NCBI GenBank assembly: GCA_965249765.1
Contig: CBDFMR010000005.1
Span: 1,302,001 to 1,366,000 of the forward strand
Length of the DNA: 64,000 nucleotides
From: CBDFMR01 sp965249765
GTDB taxonomy: Bacteria; Bacteroidota; Bacteroidia; Chitinophagales; Saprospiraceae
Direction: 5' to 3'
The notes under the pieces were generated by a model. That model was not told the origin of the DNA and ran no database searches. It saw nothing but the letters and a program-made list of their open reading frames with translations. Position numbers and translations under genes: made by a program. Positions 26,593 through 35,750 of the stretch are shown one piece after another. Within the stretch, counting starts at the first letter, position 1. Every line of letters starts with the position of its first letter.

Positions 26593-26892
26593 ATGGCTGA
26601 CAAACTATATGCAAGTAATGCAAATCGCAAGTGGTGCAAAGAAAAACAAATACGCCTCACAGCCACCCCCAAAGGAGAGCCAAGAAAGAAAACTGTCTAT
26701 CAAAAAAGAAAGGAATGCAAAGAATACGGACGTCGAAATCACATTGAAGGGAAAATAGGAAATGCCAAACAAGCCTATAACCTCATCCAAATAAAAGCTA
26801 AATTGAAAGTCACTTCGGAATCATGGATTGCAGCCTCCATCTTTGTGATGTATCTGGCTCAGTTCGCCCAACATCATGGAGTGACTTTTTGA
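26593..26892 (+). pseudogene. IS5/IS1182-type transposase C-terminal fragment
   Basis: About 100 residues matching only the C-terminal third of IS5-like DDE transposases: DKLYASNANRKWCKEKQI, then GRRNHIEGKIGNAKQAYNL with the catalytic Glu, then WIAASIFVMYLAQFA. The frame is stopped by TAA just upstream, and the N-terminal catalytic Asp residues are absent. A dead remnant downstream of the his operon. It is not a copy of the 18-19 kb element. Confidence 0.75.
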
Positions 26893-27195
26893 GGAAGCCC
26901 TAAGTAAGCGGTCATTTTATATCGTCTTGGGTATACCTCTAATCGCAGATCGCTATTTGTCAAACGCAATATGCGTGGGTAGTTTTCATTACCTCATTAC
27001 CTCATTCCTTTTTCAAAGAGGCCAAGAGACCTTTTGCTACCTTCCATTGGTTGAAGGTTTTCAACCTCTCGACGAAAGAACAATCCCGACTCCGATCGTC
27101 GAGGATTGCAAACTCTATTCAATATGAAGATTGTATCATACTCCTCACGCTGAATAGTTTTCATTACTTCATTACTTCATTACTTCATTACTTCA
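26893..27195. other. Gene-free stretch with 8-bp repeats
   Basis: No gene. It contains a run of CATTACCT-type repeats near 26988-27006 and a longer CATTACTT run at the right edge, both preceded by TAGTTTTCATTA. The left end (TTTTTGAGGAAGCCC) probably belongs to the dead transposon's end. Confidence 0.5.
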
Positions 27196-27197
27196 TT
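27162..27197. repeat. CATTACTT octanucleotide tandem repeat
   Basis: Four full copies of the 8-mer CATTACTT plus a partial fifth, ending inside the stop codon of the HerA-like gene on the minus strand. Such short repeats slip readily and could vary between strains. Confidence 0.8.
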
Positions 27198-29652
27198 AAC
27201 CTCTAGCCGTTACCACCTCTCCATTACTATTGTACCAGTATGGCTCCCAGATAAAAATTGCCTGATCTACTAATACATCAGCCTTCCGAGGCTTGACTTC
27301 TCGAGTGGTGACGCCCAAGCTCACAGTGTCCCATTTCACTTTTATTTCTTCTATCTTCTTTTCCAATTGGGCTTCGAGATCCGCCATATCCTGGCTTAGT
27401 TCCTGTAGATCTTCCTCAGATTCTTCCACCTTTTGTCCCGCTTTACGAGTCATACGTCGTCTGGATGCGGCACTGCTGAAAGATCGGCTTCTTTTCTTTA
27501 CAAATACAGAGAATATGGTCTCTGCTACCCCTACCAACTCTTGAGTCTTCCTATCACGAGCATCGGCTTTGGCTTCTTCTAGATCCTGTTCTTCTTTACG
27601 TATTCTATCTTCGATTCGCTCAAACTTAGGCGCATATTTTTCCTGGATCTTGTCTAGTTCTTCATCCCTCATTTCTCTGGATTTATGTTCCAGTCTTCCG
27701 AGAAATGCCTGCTTGCTTTCACCATGCTGCTGAAACACTTCTAAGTCATCATGTTCCAGGATTTCAAGACGGCTATTCTGATACAACCAATTGGAATATT
27801 CTTTTTTTGCACCATTTAATTCTTTCAAGCTGTTCATGGAGTCAGGTACAGCTTGGAAGTTAGTTTCTATTCCTTCTGGATGATCAGGCTTATCGATCAT
27901 CTTCGATACTTCACTACCTATGGACTGTGCAGATGACCAGTCTATTCTACCAAAATCATCTGGACTGCCGCTCAGGTGACCCTTATTTTCAACATGATCA
28001 ATTTTTCGTTTGCTATCTACAAACCTTACTCGGGCCATTCCTGCAATCCCTGCTTTGTACATAAGCTTAAGGTCTTCAGAAGCTGTAAATTCTCTTTTTG
28101 CTTCCGACATAGACTTCCACACCGGCAAGAACTTTACTGGTATAGAGGGGTCAAGAGTCGGAGCTGCTGATGACTTCACAGTATGATCCTGTTGTGCCGA
28201 GGGATACTTTATCGAGATGAATTTTTCTTCCTCAGGTTTTTTACTAGACATCAGTTCCTTGACTTGAGGTCGTGTCAGAGGACCGCGAAGGTATGACATG
28301 GCCCATCTAGTATGATAGACGATTGGACTTGAGTCATGAACGTTATGTAGTAGAAAGACCCTCGACTTGAGAGATGAAATCAAAGTGTCAAAGTCCATAT
28401 CCACATTTCCACCGGCCTGAGCCAGAGCCCCCTTAAGTCCGTCAAGTACTCTTTCCTTATCACGCTCAGTTTGTAGTTTTCCTATAAACCATGTACCAGC
28501 ATTTGAAAGACCTTTGTAATCAATATCTACAGGATTCTGGGTCACGAGGATTGCTCCTACGCCAAATGCCCTGGCTTGTTTTAATATTGTGAGGAGTGGC
28601 TTCTTTGATGGTGGCGCAGCTGTGGGTGGAAAATATCCAAATATCTCATCAAAGTATAGCAAGCTTCTCAAGCTGGTTGTTCCACTCTGACGTCGCATCC
28701 ATGTAATCAGGCTATTGAGTAGGAGCGTGACAAAAAACATGCGCTCACTATCAGATAGATGTGCGATGTAGAATATGCTATGCCTAGGCTTGCCATCACT
28801 TGTAAAGTACAACTCATCGATGTCGAGAGATTGCCCCTTGAGCCAATACTGAAACTGAGGCGAAGCAACAAGACTGTTAAAGGACATGGCCAGCTCAAAT
28901 CTGTCCTTCTCGGGGAAGAAGGTGTCTACTTCAAATACACCAAGCTGTGACATGGGAGGATTCTGAACTCCCTTTATGAGTCGCAGTAAATCAAGATCTT
29001 CTTTTTTTCTCCAGTAATGTTCGATGAGTGTTGCTAGTAGAATTCCTTCTCTGCTTCTTACGGGGTCCTTATCCAGTTCTAGCATACCCATAAGAGCGGT
29101 CACTATTCCTTGTATTCTCTCTCGTAGCATTTCAGCATCGCTATCAAAATCGACCTCAGGTGCCTTAAATGAACCCAGGATATTGATAGGTATTCCTGCA
29201 TCAGATCCCGGTGTATATATGGTGTAGTCCACCGTTTCTTTTAGCATCTTGATCCGGTCTATTCCCTGACCCCAATCAGCGAGACCGTCTTTCCACTTTT
29301 TGGCAATTGCTGTGGCATATTCATCTAGTGTAAGACCCTTTCGAGAGGCATCATCAGGGTTTATCCATTTCTTAAATTCTTCCGGAGCCAATGAATCAAA
29401 CTGCAGCATGAGATTGGTCATGTCTCCTTTAGGGTCAATGATGAGTGCTGGCACTTTGTCGATAGCGGCTTCTTCTAGCAAGCCAATACAAAGCCCTGTC
29501 TTTCCACTTCCTGTCATCCCTACGCAGACGGCATGAGTGGTAAGATCGCGACTATCGTAATTGACGGATTCAGTCGTTATTTGTCCTTTTTCTGTATCGT
29601 ATTCTGCACCCAGAAAAAATGATCCTAATCGTTCGGGAGGTAATGCCACCAT
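27196..29652 (-). CDS. HerA-like ATPase with coiled coil, unknown role
   Basis: 818 residues. An N-terminal module with GSFFLGAEYD precedes a P-loop (GMTGSGKTGL) and LIIDPKGDMTNLML, typical of HerA/FtsK-type DNA-pumping ATPases (DUF87/DUF853-like). LLYFDEIFGYFPP is a likely Walker B and ILVTQNPVDIDYKGLSNAGT a sensor-like region. A charged coiled coil (about 640-780) follows. A -7 box at 29680-29687 overlaps the alternative start at 29682, so the ATG at 29652 (MVALPPERLG) is chosen. It could act in DNA processing or defence, but no partner nuclease is adjacent. Confidence 0.75.
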   Translation of the reverse strand: MVALPPERLGSFFLGAEYDTEKGQITTESVNYDSRDLTTHAVCVGMTGSGKTGLCIGLLEEAAIDKVPALIIDPKGDMTNLMLQFDSLAPEEFKKWINPDDASRKGLTLDEYATAIAKKWKDGLADWGQGIDRIKMLKETVDYTIYTPGSDAGIPINILGSFKAPEVDFDSDAEMLRERIQGIVTALMGMLELDKDPVRSREGILLATLIEHYWRKKEDLDLLRLIKGVQNPPMSQLGVFEVDTFFPEKDRFELAMSFNSLVASPQFQYWLKGQSLDIDELYFTSDGKPRHSIFYIAHLSDSERMFFVTLLLNSLITWMRRQSGTTSLRSLLYFDEIFGYFPPTAAPPSKKPLLTILKQARAFGVGAILVTQNPVDIDYKGLSNAGTWFIGKLQTERDKERVLDGLKGALAQAGGNVDMDFDTLISSLKSRVFLLHNVHDSSPIVYHTRWAMSYLRGPLTRPQVKELMSSKKPEEEKFISIKYPSAQQDHTVKSSAAPTLDPSIPVKFLPVWKSMSEAKREFTASEDLKLMYKAGIAGMARVRFVDSKRKIDHVENKGHLSGSPDDFGRIDWSSAQSIGSEVSKMIDKPDHPEGIETNFQAVPDSMNSLKELNGAKKEYSNWLYQNSRLEILEHDDLEVFQQHGESKQAFLGRLEHKSREMRDEELDKIQEKYAPKFERIEDRIRKEEQDLEEAKADARDRKTQELVGVAETIFSVFVKKRSRSFSSAASRRRMTRKAGQKVEESEEDLQELSQDMADLEAQLEKKIEEIKVKWDTVSLGVTTREVKPRKADVLVDQAIFIWEPYWYNSNGEVVTARG

Positions 29653-29679
29653 AATTGTCGTTTTAAATAATATCTCGTG

Positions 29680-29687
29680 CAAAAATA
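29680..29687 (-). promoter_or_regulatory. -7 promoter box of the HerA-like gene
   Basis: Minus-strand TATTTTTG followed by C matches TAnnTTTG and lies 28 bases upstream of the ATG at 29652, fixing that start. Confidence 0.55.
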
Positions 29688-29744
29688 CACGATTTGAAAT
29701 ACCTGATCCTATTATACTTATTTCAGTGAGTAGATTAAAAAAGT

Positions 29745-29752
29745 TAATTTTG
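29745..29752 (+). promoter_or_regulatory. -7 promoter box of the LamG/T9SS gene
   Basis: TAATTTTG followed by G lies 21 bases before the ATG at 29773. It matches TAnnTTTG and faces the divergent HerA-like gene. Confidence 0.5.
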
Positions 29753-29772
29753 GGATGCTAAATTAAGACACC

Positions 29773-30975
29773 ATGACTAAGCGGTCTGTGAGGATTTTTT
29801 TCCTTTGTACAATGGCTTTTATTTGCCTGAATATAACAGGACAGTCAATCCTGATATATGACTTTAATGATTGCGATCTGATGGAAGCAAATGGACTTTC
29901 CGTTGACTTGTTTTCTCCTGAGCCTATCGATTGTCAATGTGGCGTTATTGGTGATGGCATATATATGGATGATGTTGGAGGTTTTATCCGTTTTCCATTT
30001 GATGTAAATCAACAGATAGCCGGAGATTTTACCTTGAGTTTTTACTTCCAGATTGAAGACAAGTCTCAGTCTGTTAACATTCTGAGGTTGATGAGGAATT
30101 GTACCACGATAGATTCCAGTCTTACCATAACTTATAACTCGTCTACAGATCAAATTAATGTTCTTATGGTTCAGGATTTTTCAAAGCTCGTAGAACTCAA
30201 TGGTAGTCTCAATCCTGATAATTGCTGGCATCATTTTGTGTTGGGCAGACGGGGGCTCGAGTTTTTCTTGTACATAGATAACAGCCTTGAAGAAAGGATA
30301 CTTACCAATGCTTCAATAGCTATTGCTGATAGTGTAGAGATGGTGCTTGGAGAGGTTAATTGCGGCATATCAGGCTTAAGAGGAAAAGTTGATGAATTTG
30401 TTATTGCAGATTCGTTTTTGGAGGGCTCTGCTCTAGAGGCATTGACTGTTGGTGTGGATCAGATTCTCAATCCCGATACCACCATATTTCTGGGAGACAT
30501 GGTTGATATTAGGCATGGAGGCTCATGTGATCCCAATCCCCTTTGGACCCCATCTGGCAACGTTTCACCTGCCAATGTGATTGACCCTATAATAAGCCCT
30601 GTTGTTTCTACAACTTATTTCCTTGATATGAACAATGGATTTTGTACAGCGAGGGATTCCATACGTATCAATGTCATTGATGCAGATGATATAGATTGTG
30701 GAGAGTTGCTTCTTCCTACGGCATTTACACCAAATGGAGACAATTTGAATGATATGTATTTAATATCTAATGGCTTTATCTTGGATGAACTGGAGTCATT
30801 TGCCATTTTTGATAGATGGGGTGGGAGGGTCTTTGAGACTATGGATAAGCATCAAGGCTGGGATGGAAACTTTAAAGGTACAGTAGTCAACTCTGGAACC
30901 TATGTTTATAAAATCAAATATAGCTGCAAGACCGAAGAGCATTTTAAGATTGGCAGTTTTACAGTAATAAGATAG
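29773..30975 (+). CDS. Secreted LamG-like protein with T9SS type B sorting domain
   Basis: 400 residues. A signal peptide (to about residue 23, TGQS) precedes a concanavalin/LamG-like beta-sandwich (about 60-220, with FTLSFYFQIED and KVDEFVIADSFLEGSALEAL). A short PKD-like segment follows. The C-terminal gliding-type domain starts LLPTAFTPNGDNLNDMYLI and ends with FDRWGGRVFE, GWDGNFKG and a terminal FTVIR. The last domain is the type B T9SS signal. Likely a surface or extracellular protein; the ligand is unknown. The DUF1573 gene follows after 39 bases. Confidence 0.85.
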   Translation: MTKRSVRIFFLCTMAFICLNITGQSILIYDFNDCDLMEANGLSVDLFSPEPIDCQCGVIGDGIYMDDVGGFIRFPFDVNQQIAGDFTLSFYFQIEDKSQSVNILRLMRNCTTIDSSLTITYNSSTDQINVLMVQDFSKLVELNGSLNPDNCWHHFVLGRRGLEFFLYIDNSLEERILTNASIAIADSVEMVLGEVNCGISGLRGKVDEFVIADSFLEGSALEALTVGVDQILNPDTTIFLGDMVDIRHGGSCDPNPLWTPSGNVSPANVIDPIISPVVSTTYFLDMNNGFCTARDSIRINVIDADDIDCGELLLPTAFTPNGDNLNDMYLISNGFILDELESFAIFDRWGGRVFETMDKHQGWDGNFKGTVVNSGTYVYKIKYSCKTEEHFKIGSFTVIR

Positions 30976-31014
30976 ACATCATTACTTTTTAAGAGACTTT
31001 CGTCCAATACATAT

Positions 31015-31602
31015 ATGAGACTAGTTAATTGGTTATTGATCCTTATGCCTCTCATAATTGCATGTAAGTCTGAGAGTAGCAAAACCACTAAACCTATAGT
31101 TAAGGAGATTCCTGATACTGTCAGTGTGGATAGCAGGCGCAATATTGTTAAAGACCTTGATATAGTTGTTGTCGAGGAGATCAAGCCAGATACCTTAGTG
31201 ATGCAGAGTGAAGACAAAAAACCTGACACTAAGATCATTCCTACAAAAAAGAAAACATCTGTTAAACCTAAGAAGAAAAAGATCTACTCCGCTATTAGCT
31301 TTGATGAGGAAGTCTTTTCATTTGACACCTTGCAAGAGGGTGATGTGATAGAGCACAACTTTGTATTTAAAAATATAGGAAAGACACCACTTATTATCAA
31401 TGGAGCCTCCGCAACATGTGGTTGTACCACTCCTAGTTATCCATTTATACCTATAGAACCTGGTGAAAAAGGTTTTATCGGTGTCAGGTACAGTAGTGTG
31501 GGAAAATCAGGGGAACAAAAACCCATCGTCACAGTGACGGCTAATACAGCCGATAAAACTCACAAGCTTCACCTAAATGGCTTTGTTGTAATAAAAGAGT
31601 AA
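31015..31602 (+). CDS. DUF1573 lipoprotein
   Basis: 195 residues. The lipobox is LIIAC with Cys near residue 17. A Thr/Lys-rich linker (about 20-90) leads to a DUF1573 Ig-like domain with FSFDTLQEGDVIEHNFVFKN, ATCGCTTPSYPFIPIEPGEK and VTVTANT. Such proteins are common in Bacteroidota envelopes; their function is not established. It probably shares a transcript with the LamG protein upstream. Confidence 0.85.
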   Translation: MRLVNWLLILMPLIIACKSESSKTTKPIVKEIPDTVSVDSRRNIVKDLDIVVVEEIKPDTLVMQSEDKKPDTKIIPTKKKTSVKPKKKKIYSAISFDEEVFSFDTLQEGDVIEHNFVFKNIGKTPLIINGASATCGCTTPSYPFIPIEPGEKGFIGVRYSSVGKSGEQKPIVTVTANTADKTHKLHLNGFVVIKE

Positions 31603-31635
31603 GTTACATTTTATGCGTGCGGGATACTTATTAAC

Positions 31636-34600
31636 TTAACGAAGTAGGGTAATGTCTCCGCTATAATCGATAGTACGACCGTCGATAAACTTAACTTTGA
31701 CGAGATAAACAAACACTCCTGAATTTAATGGTTCTCCTTTAAAAGATCCGTTCCATTCTGGAGCGCCTGCAGGATTGGGGGCAATATTGTCTGCAGAAAA
31801 CACTAGGTTACCCCATCGATCATATATCTGAGTAGTTTCTATCATCTCTACTCCATCACCTGCATAGACTTTGAAAACATCATTACCTGAGCTGCCGTTG
31901 GGTGAAAATATATTGGGTATGTAGATATTTCTATTTTCATCGATACGGACCGTTATGTCATCGGACGTAAGACAACCATTCTCATCCATGACAGTTACTG
32001 AGTAGTCGGTCGTTTGAGTCGGGAAGATGTAAACCACTTCACAATTCTCGCCTTCGCAACTAACCTGTTCTTCCGGACTCCAAAAGATAGAATCAATGGG
32101 CAGTTGTGAATTAATAATAGCCTCAAGTGTTTCATTGTCATCACCCAGATCAACTTCAAAGTCAGGTCCCAGATCCACGGTCAACTCAAATGGTTGATCG
32201 ATAATTATTTCTTGTTCAATGCTACATCCTGATCCATCAAAGACGGTAATGTTCTTAACTCCGGCAAAGACATTAATACAAGTATCCAATGGATACCTCT
32301 CCTGATTTTGATTTATAGTAAAAGTATAAATGCCACCACTTCCACCCGTGACGCTTTCGACCGTGATACATGTCTGTCCACCAAAACAATCGGGCTCAGG
32401 TGGATCTGGAATAATAGCAGTAAGTATGGGGGGTGATATCATTGTATAGCTTATACTATCGGTGCATCCTTCAGTATCCGTGACGGTAATTTCATAAGTG
32501 CCTTGACCCAGGTTTTGTGCTACATTGGTATCAGACACATTCCCTGTCCAGGTATAGTCGAAATCGCCGATATTTCCTCCAGTATGAGATACCGTGATGA
32601 TGCCAGTATTGGCTCCTGAGCAACTAAGATTTACAGTAGAAAATGGATCAATGAAAGCGATTAATGTATCGGGTTGACCTACCTCTACTGAATCCATTGT
32701 CATGCATCCTTCATTATCTGATATTTGAACAACATTCCATCCTGGACATAGGTCTATTACGGAACTTCCCGTCTCCCCAAGGTCGGGCCAAAAGTAAGTG
32801 TAATCGCCAGATCCACCGGTAGCAGCTACCGTGGCTGTTCCATCGCATACTCCGTAGCAAGTTACATCCTGTACATTAGTGCTTGACCCTAAAAGGGTTA
32901 TGGCTTCTGGAGCCGATATAGAGAAGGCTAAAGATTCTGAGATACATTGTCCATCGCTTGCAAATGCTTCGTAATTACCCGGTTCGAGACCACACAATTC
33001 AATGGTGTCTGAATCTTGCCGACTTAGTTCTAATGTATCAACATTAGCATCGTAAATATCATAGAAAAATACATTGCCACCCAGTAAACCACCGCTACCA
33101 ATGACAGTTACACATCCCGTAGCTGATCCTACGCAGGTGGCCGATTGAGTACTTATTGTATCTATCAATACCGGTGGTGGGTCCATTAGTACAATACACG
33201 TATCAGCTGTACACATGCCATCAAGTACTGTAACACAGTATGTGCCAGCCGATAGAAGAGATTGAACAGGAGTGTTTTGAGGAAAATCTTCCCAGTCAAA
33301 TATGATATCTGGGCCTCCATTAGTTACCTGGATTATGATGGTACCGTTGGTATCTCCTACACATGTCGGTAAAATGGCTGTTGCCCCCAAGGTAATATCG
33401 CCTCCCGATGGCATATTGATTGTGTCAGGCTCAGAAAAGCAACCATTATTAGTGTCCTCCACAATGAGGTAGTAATTGCCGGGGCATACTCCCCCTACAA
33501 TGTTAAATGTGGAATATGGGGTGTCGTTCGTGGGATCTCCGTCATCCGCATCATATGTATACCATTGGTAGATAAAACCTGTTCCACCGGAGACCACATC
33601 GCCTCTCATCAATCCACCACAATCACAGGATGGTTCTTGAATAATCATCACCTCTACATCAAGAATTTGGACATTATCAATGGTAACCTTGATCGAGTCT
33701 TGACAACCGTTCAAGTCGGTTACTGTTGCCTCATACATTCCTCCTCCAAGCCCTGTCCTATCCTTATCCATATTACCATCATCCCATAGATATGTATATC
33801 CTGGACTGCCTCCTATCGGATCAAGTACTATAGAGGCATCATTTCCTGTACACGATTGTTGCATCACGACAGTATCGACATAAAATGTATCCGGCTCGGT
33901 TATGGTAAATTCTTGAGTGACCATGCAATTAGAGCTTATGTCTTCAACTTCAATAATGTACGTGCCAGCACATAAGGCATCATGCCAGTATTTGGTGGGA
34001 GTGTTGGTGCCACCGGTAATCAACATGCCTACATCGTTTCTCAGCCTATAGCTATAGACAGTTCCACCAGCAGGGCATACCGTGACCATGCCATCACAAC
34101 TGCCATGACATTGTATGTCTTCGACTTGTACGTCGACGGTAATCATGGTTTTATAAGGTATATAAAGAGAGTCTAAATCTGTTGTGCATTTTGGAAATGA
34201 CTCGTCTTCCACATGAAAGATGTACCACCCTGTATCCACTGCTATGTCATCGACTGAAGACAATGGGCCAACATCTCCTCCTGGTAGCATAAACTCATAG
34301 CCAGGGATCCCTCCTTCAGCTTGTAAAAATACTTGCCCGTCTGTAGCTCCCGGGCAAGAAACACTATCTACAAGTGTTGCGGTTATCTTCAGTGTGTCCA
34401 AATTCAAAGTAAAGGAATCAATGGCAACACATCCAAAAGCATCATTGACAGTAACGGTATATGTACCTGCTTCCAAGTCGTCGATGTTCATAGTAGAAAA
34501 CTCAAAATTTGACCATGCCTCGTGATATGCCGGCACTCCGCCAGCTATCGGTTCCAACCACACTTCTCCATTGTTTCTATCTAAGCAAGTAGGATCAGTT

Positions 34601-35448
34601 CCGTCAAGAACCAAGACCATTTCCTGCGCATTGAGGACCTGTACTGTTGCCGAGGTCGATGCTCCAGTATCGTCGGCTACATTTACGGTGTAACTTCCTG
34701 TCCCTAGACCTGAGATTATCACAAGTTCATTATCCATATTGCTGACACCTGAGTCAGTCGTTTCCGTGATATCCCATGAATAGGGTGGTGTTCCTCCGCA
34801 GAAGAAAAAATTGATGGCACCATTTGTACTGCCAGTAGGTGTACTACAAGATCCCGCATTAATAAAAAGGCTATTGCATCCTATTTGCATTACTCCAGGA
34901 TTACCGATGAGATCCATCTCACAGATATCGGCTTGAGCTATATCCTCATCATTGATAGACACCGCCACAAGCGCTTCAGAGAGATTGTTGGTAATGGCGA
35001 TTCCTGATAGATCTCCTGGATCGCCTATGGGAATGAAGCACAAAGAAAATATCACAGTTTCATCAGGAAGACATACTCCAGTAAAGTCGTCATTGATCCA
35101 TACCATCGATAGGTTACCGTCCAATACCGATGTGACATTGCAATCATTCGCATCAAAATTGGGTAGATTCATTGTGATGACTTTATCATCAAAAGTAAAA
35201 ATGGATGGATCCCATGTGATAGTAAGCTGTAGAGACGACAATTCCTGGAAATTGGAAACGGTTACTGGGACGCAGAATTGCACCCCATTTGACGTACTCA
35301 GATCAGATCCTATCGAGATTTCAGGCATCCAATCCACATCATCACATCCATTAGGATAAACGATGTTTGGACAATCCTGAGAATAGGCAGATAGCCCTAC
35401 CAGACAAGCAATTAATGTTACACAAATCTTAATCCCACTCCTAATCAT
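31636..35448 (-). CDS. Giant secreted protein: cohesin-like domain, SprB repeats, T9SS type B signal
   Basis: 1270 residues, signal peptide to about residue 23. Residues about 45-190 look like a cohesin/PilZ-type beta-sandwich (LQLTITWDPSIFTFDDKVI, ETVIFSLCFIPIG). Then come about eleven SprB-type repeats, each with a Cys near its start, GG near the middle, a YxW or YxF and GTYTVTVxDxxGC-like ending. The C-terminus NIYIPNIFSPNGSSGNDVF, IYDRWGNLVF, WNGSFKGEPLNSGVFVYLV is a type B T9SS signal. SprB itself is the Flavobacterium gliding adhesin; this is a smaller relative, probably a surface adhesin. Confidence 0.88.
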   Translation of the reverse strand: MIRSGIKICVTLIACLVGLSAYSQDCPNIVYPNGCDDVDWMPEISIGSDLSTSNGVQFCVPVTVSNFQELSSLQLTITWDPSIFTFDDKVITMNLPNFDANDCNVTSVLDGNLSMVWINDDFTGVCLPDETVIFSLCFIPIGDPGDLSGIAITNNLSEALVAVSINDEDIAQADICEMDLIGNPGVMQIGCNSLFINAGSCSTPTGSTNGAINFFFCGGTPPYSWDITETTDSGVSNMDNELVIISGLGTGSYTVNVADDTGASTSATVQVLNAQEMVLVLDGTDPTCLDRNNGEVWLEPIAGGVPAYHEAWSNFEFSTMNIDDLEAGTYTVTVNDAFGCVAIDSFTLNLDTLKITATLVDSVSCPGATDGQVFLQAEGGIPGYEFMLPGGDVGPLSSVDDIAVDTGWYIFHVEDESFPKCTTDLDSLYIPYKTMITVDVQVEDIQCHGSCDGMVTVCPAGGTVYSYRLRNDVGMLITGGTNTPTKYWHDALCAGTYIIEVEDISSNCMVTQEFTITEPDTFYVDTVVMQQSCTGNDASIVLDPIGGSPGYTYLWDDGNMDKDRTGLGGGMYEATVTDLNGCQDSIKVTIDNVQILDVEVMIIQEPSCDCGGLMRGDVVSGGTGFIYQWYTYDADDGDPTNDTPYSTFNIVGGVCPGNYYLIVEDTNNGCFSEPDTINMPSGGDITLGATAILPTCVGDTNGTIIIQVTNGGPDIIFDWEDFPQNTPVQSLLSAGTYCVTVLDGMCTADTCIVLMDPPPVLIDTISTQSATCVGSATGCVTVIGSGGLLGGNVFFYDIYDANVDTLELSRQDSDTIELCGLEPGNYEAFASDGQCISESLAFSISAPEAITLLGSSTNVQDVTCYGVCDGTATVAATGGSGDYTYFWPDLGETGSSVIDLCPGWNVVQISDNEGCMTMDSVEVGQPDTLIAFIDPFSTVNLSCSGANTGIITVSHTGGNIGDFDYTWTGNVSDTNVAQNLGQGTYEITVTDTEGCTDSISYTMISPPILTAIIPDPPEPDCFGGQTCITVESVTGGSGGIYTFTINQNQERYPLDTCINVFAGVKNITVFDGSGCSIEQEIIIDQPFELTVDLGPDFEVDLGDDNETLEAIINSQLPIDSIFWSPEEQVSCEGENCEVVYIFPTQTTDYSVTVMDENGCLTSDDITVRIDENRNIYIPNIFSPNGSSGNDVFKVYAGDGVEMIETTQIYDRWGNLVFSADNIAPNPAGAPEWNGSFKGEPLNSGVFVYLVKVKFIDGRTIDYSGDITLLR

Positions 35449-35493
35449 TACTTGATAAAAATGTTTTTTTTAAAAAAAATTGATAATCAGGCA

Positions 35494-35501
35494 CAAAAAT
35501 A
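35494..35501 (-). promoter_or_regulatory. -7 promoter box of the SprB-repeat gene
   Basis: Minus-strand TATTTTTG matches TAnnTTTG and lies 46 bases upstream of the ATG at 35448. Confidence 0.5.
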
Positions 35502-35690
35502 GGAATTGACCAGATTATATCTACTAGGAAACAGTTAGTTTTTGATAGAACGATATGTACAATCTAATATTGAAAATCAACCATGTCGAAAGATCAAAAA
35601 ATATTACAATTAATTAGACCCCCCAAGTCTGGAATCTGATGCCTTTGTAATTATAAAATTTCAGTCCTTAAAAAACGAAAAGGGCAGGCA

Positions 35691-35727
35691 AAAAGAGAGA
35701 TGATCTCACTTAACGTAAGATCATCTC
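35691..35727 (-). terminator. Terminator of the thioredoxin-SPOR gene
   Basis: 10-bp stem GAGATGATCT (35697-35706) with AGATCATCTC (35718-35727). On the minus strand it is followed by CTCTTTTTG. It lies 24 bases after the stop at 35751. Confidence 0.8.
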
Positions 35728-35750
35728 AGGCCTGTTTTTGGAATAAATTT

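Larger units (their letters stand above)
35449..35750. other. Intergenic region with promoter and terminator
   Basis: It holds the promoter of the 1270-residue gene on the left and the terminator of the thioredoxin-SPOR gene on the right. No gene is seen. Confidence 0.5.

Noticed and set aside
27162..27197. CRISPR or integrase attachment site
   Set aside because: It is a simple 8-bp tandem repeat with no spacers or integrase nearby.
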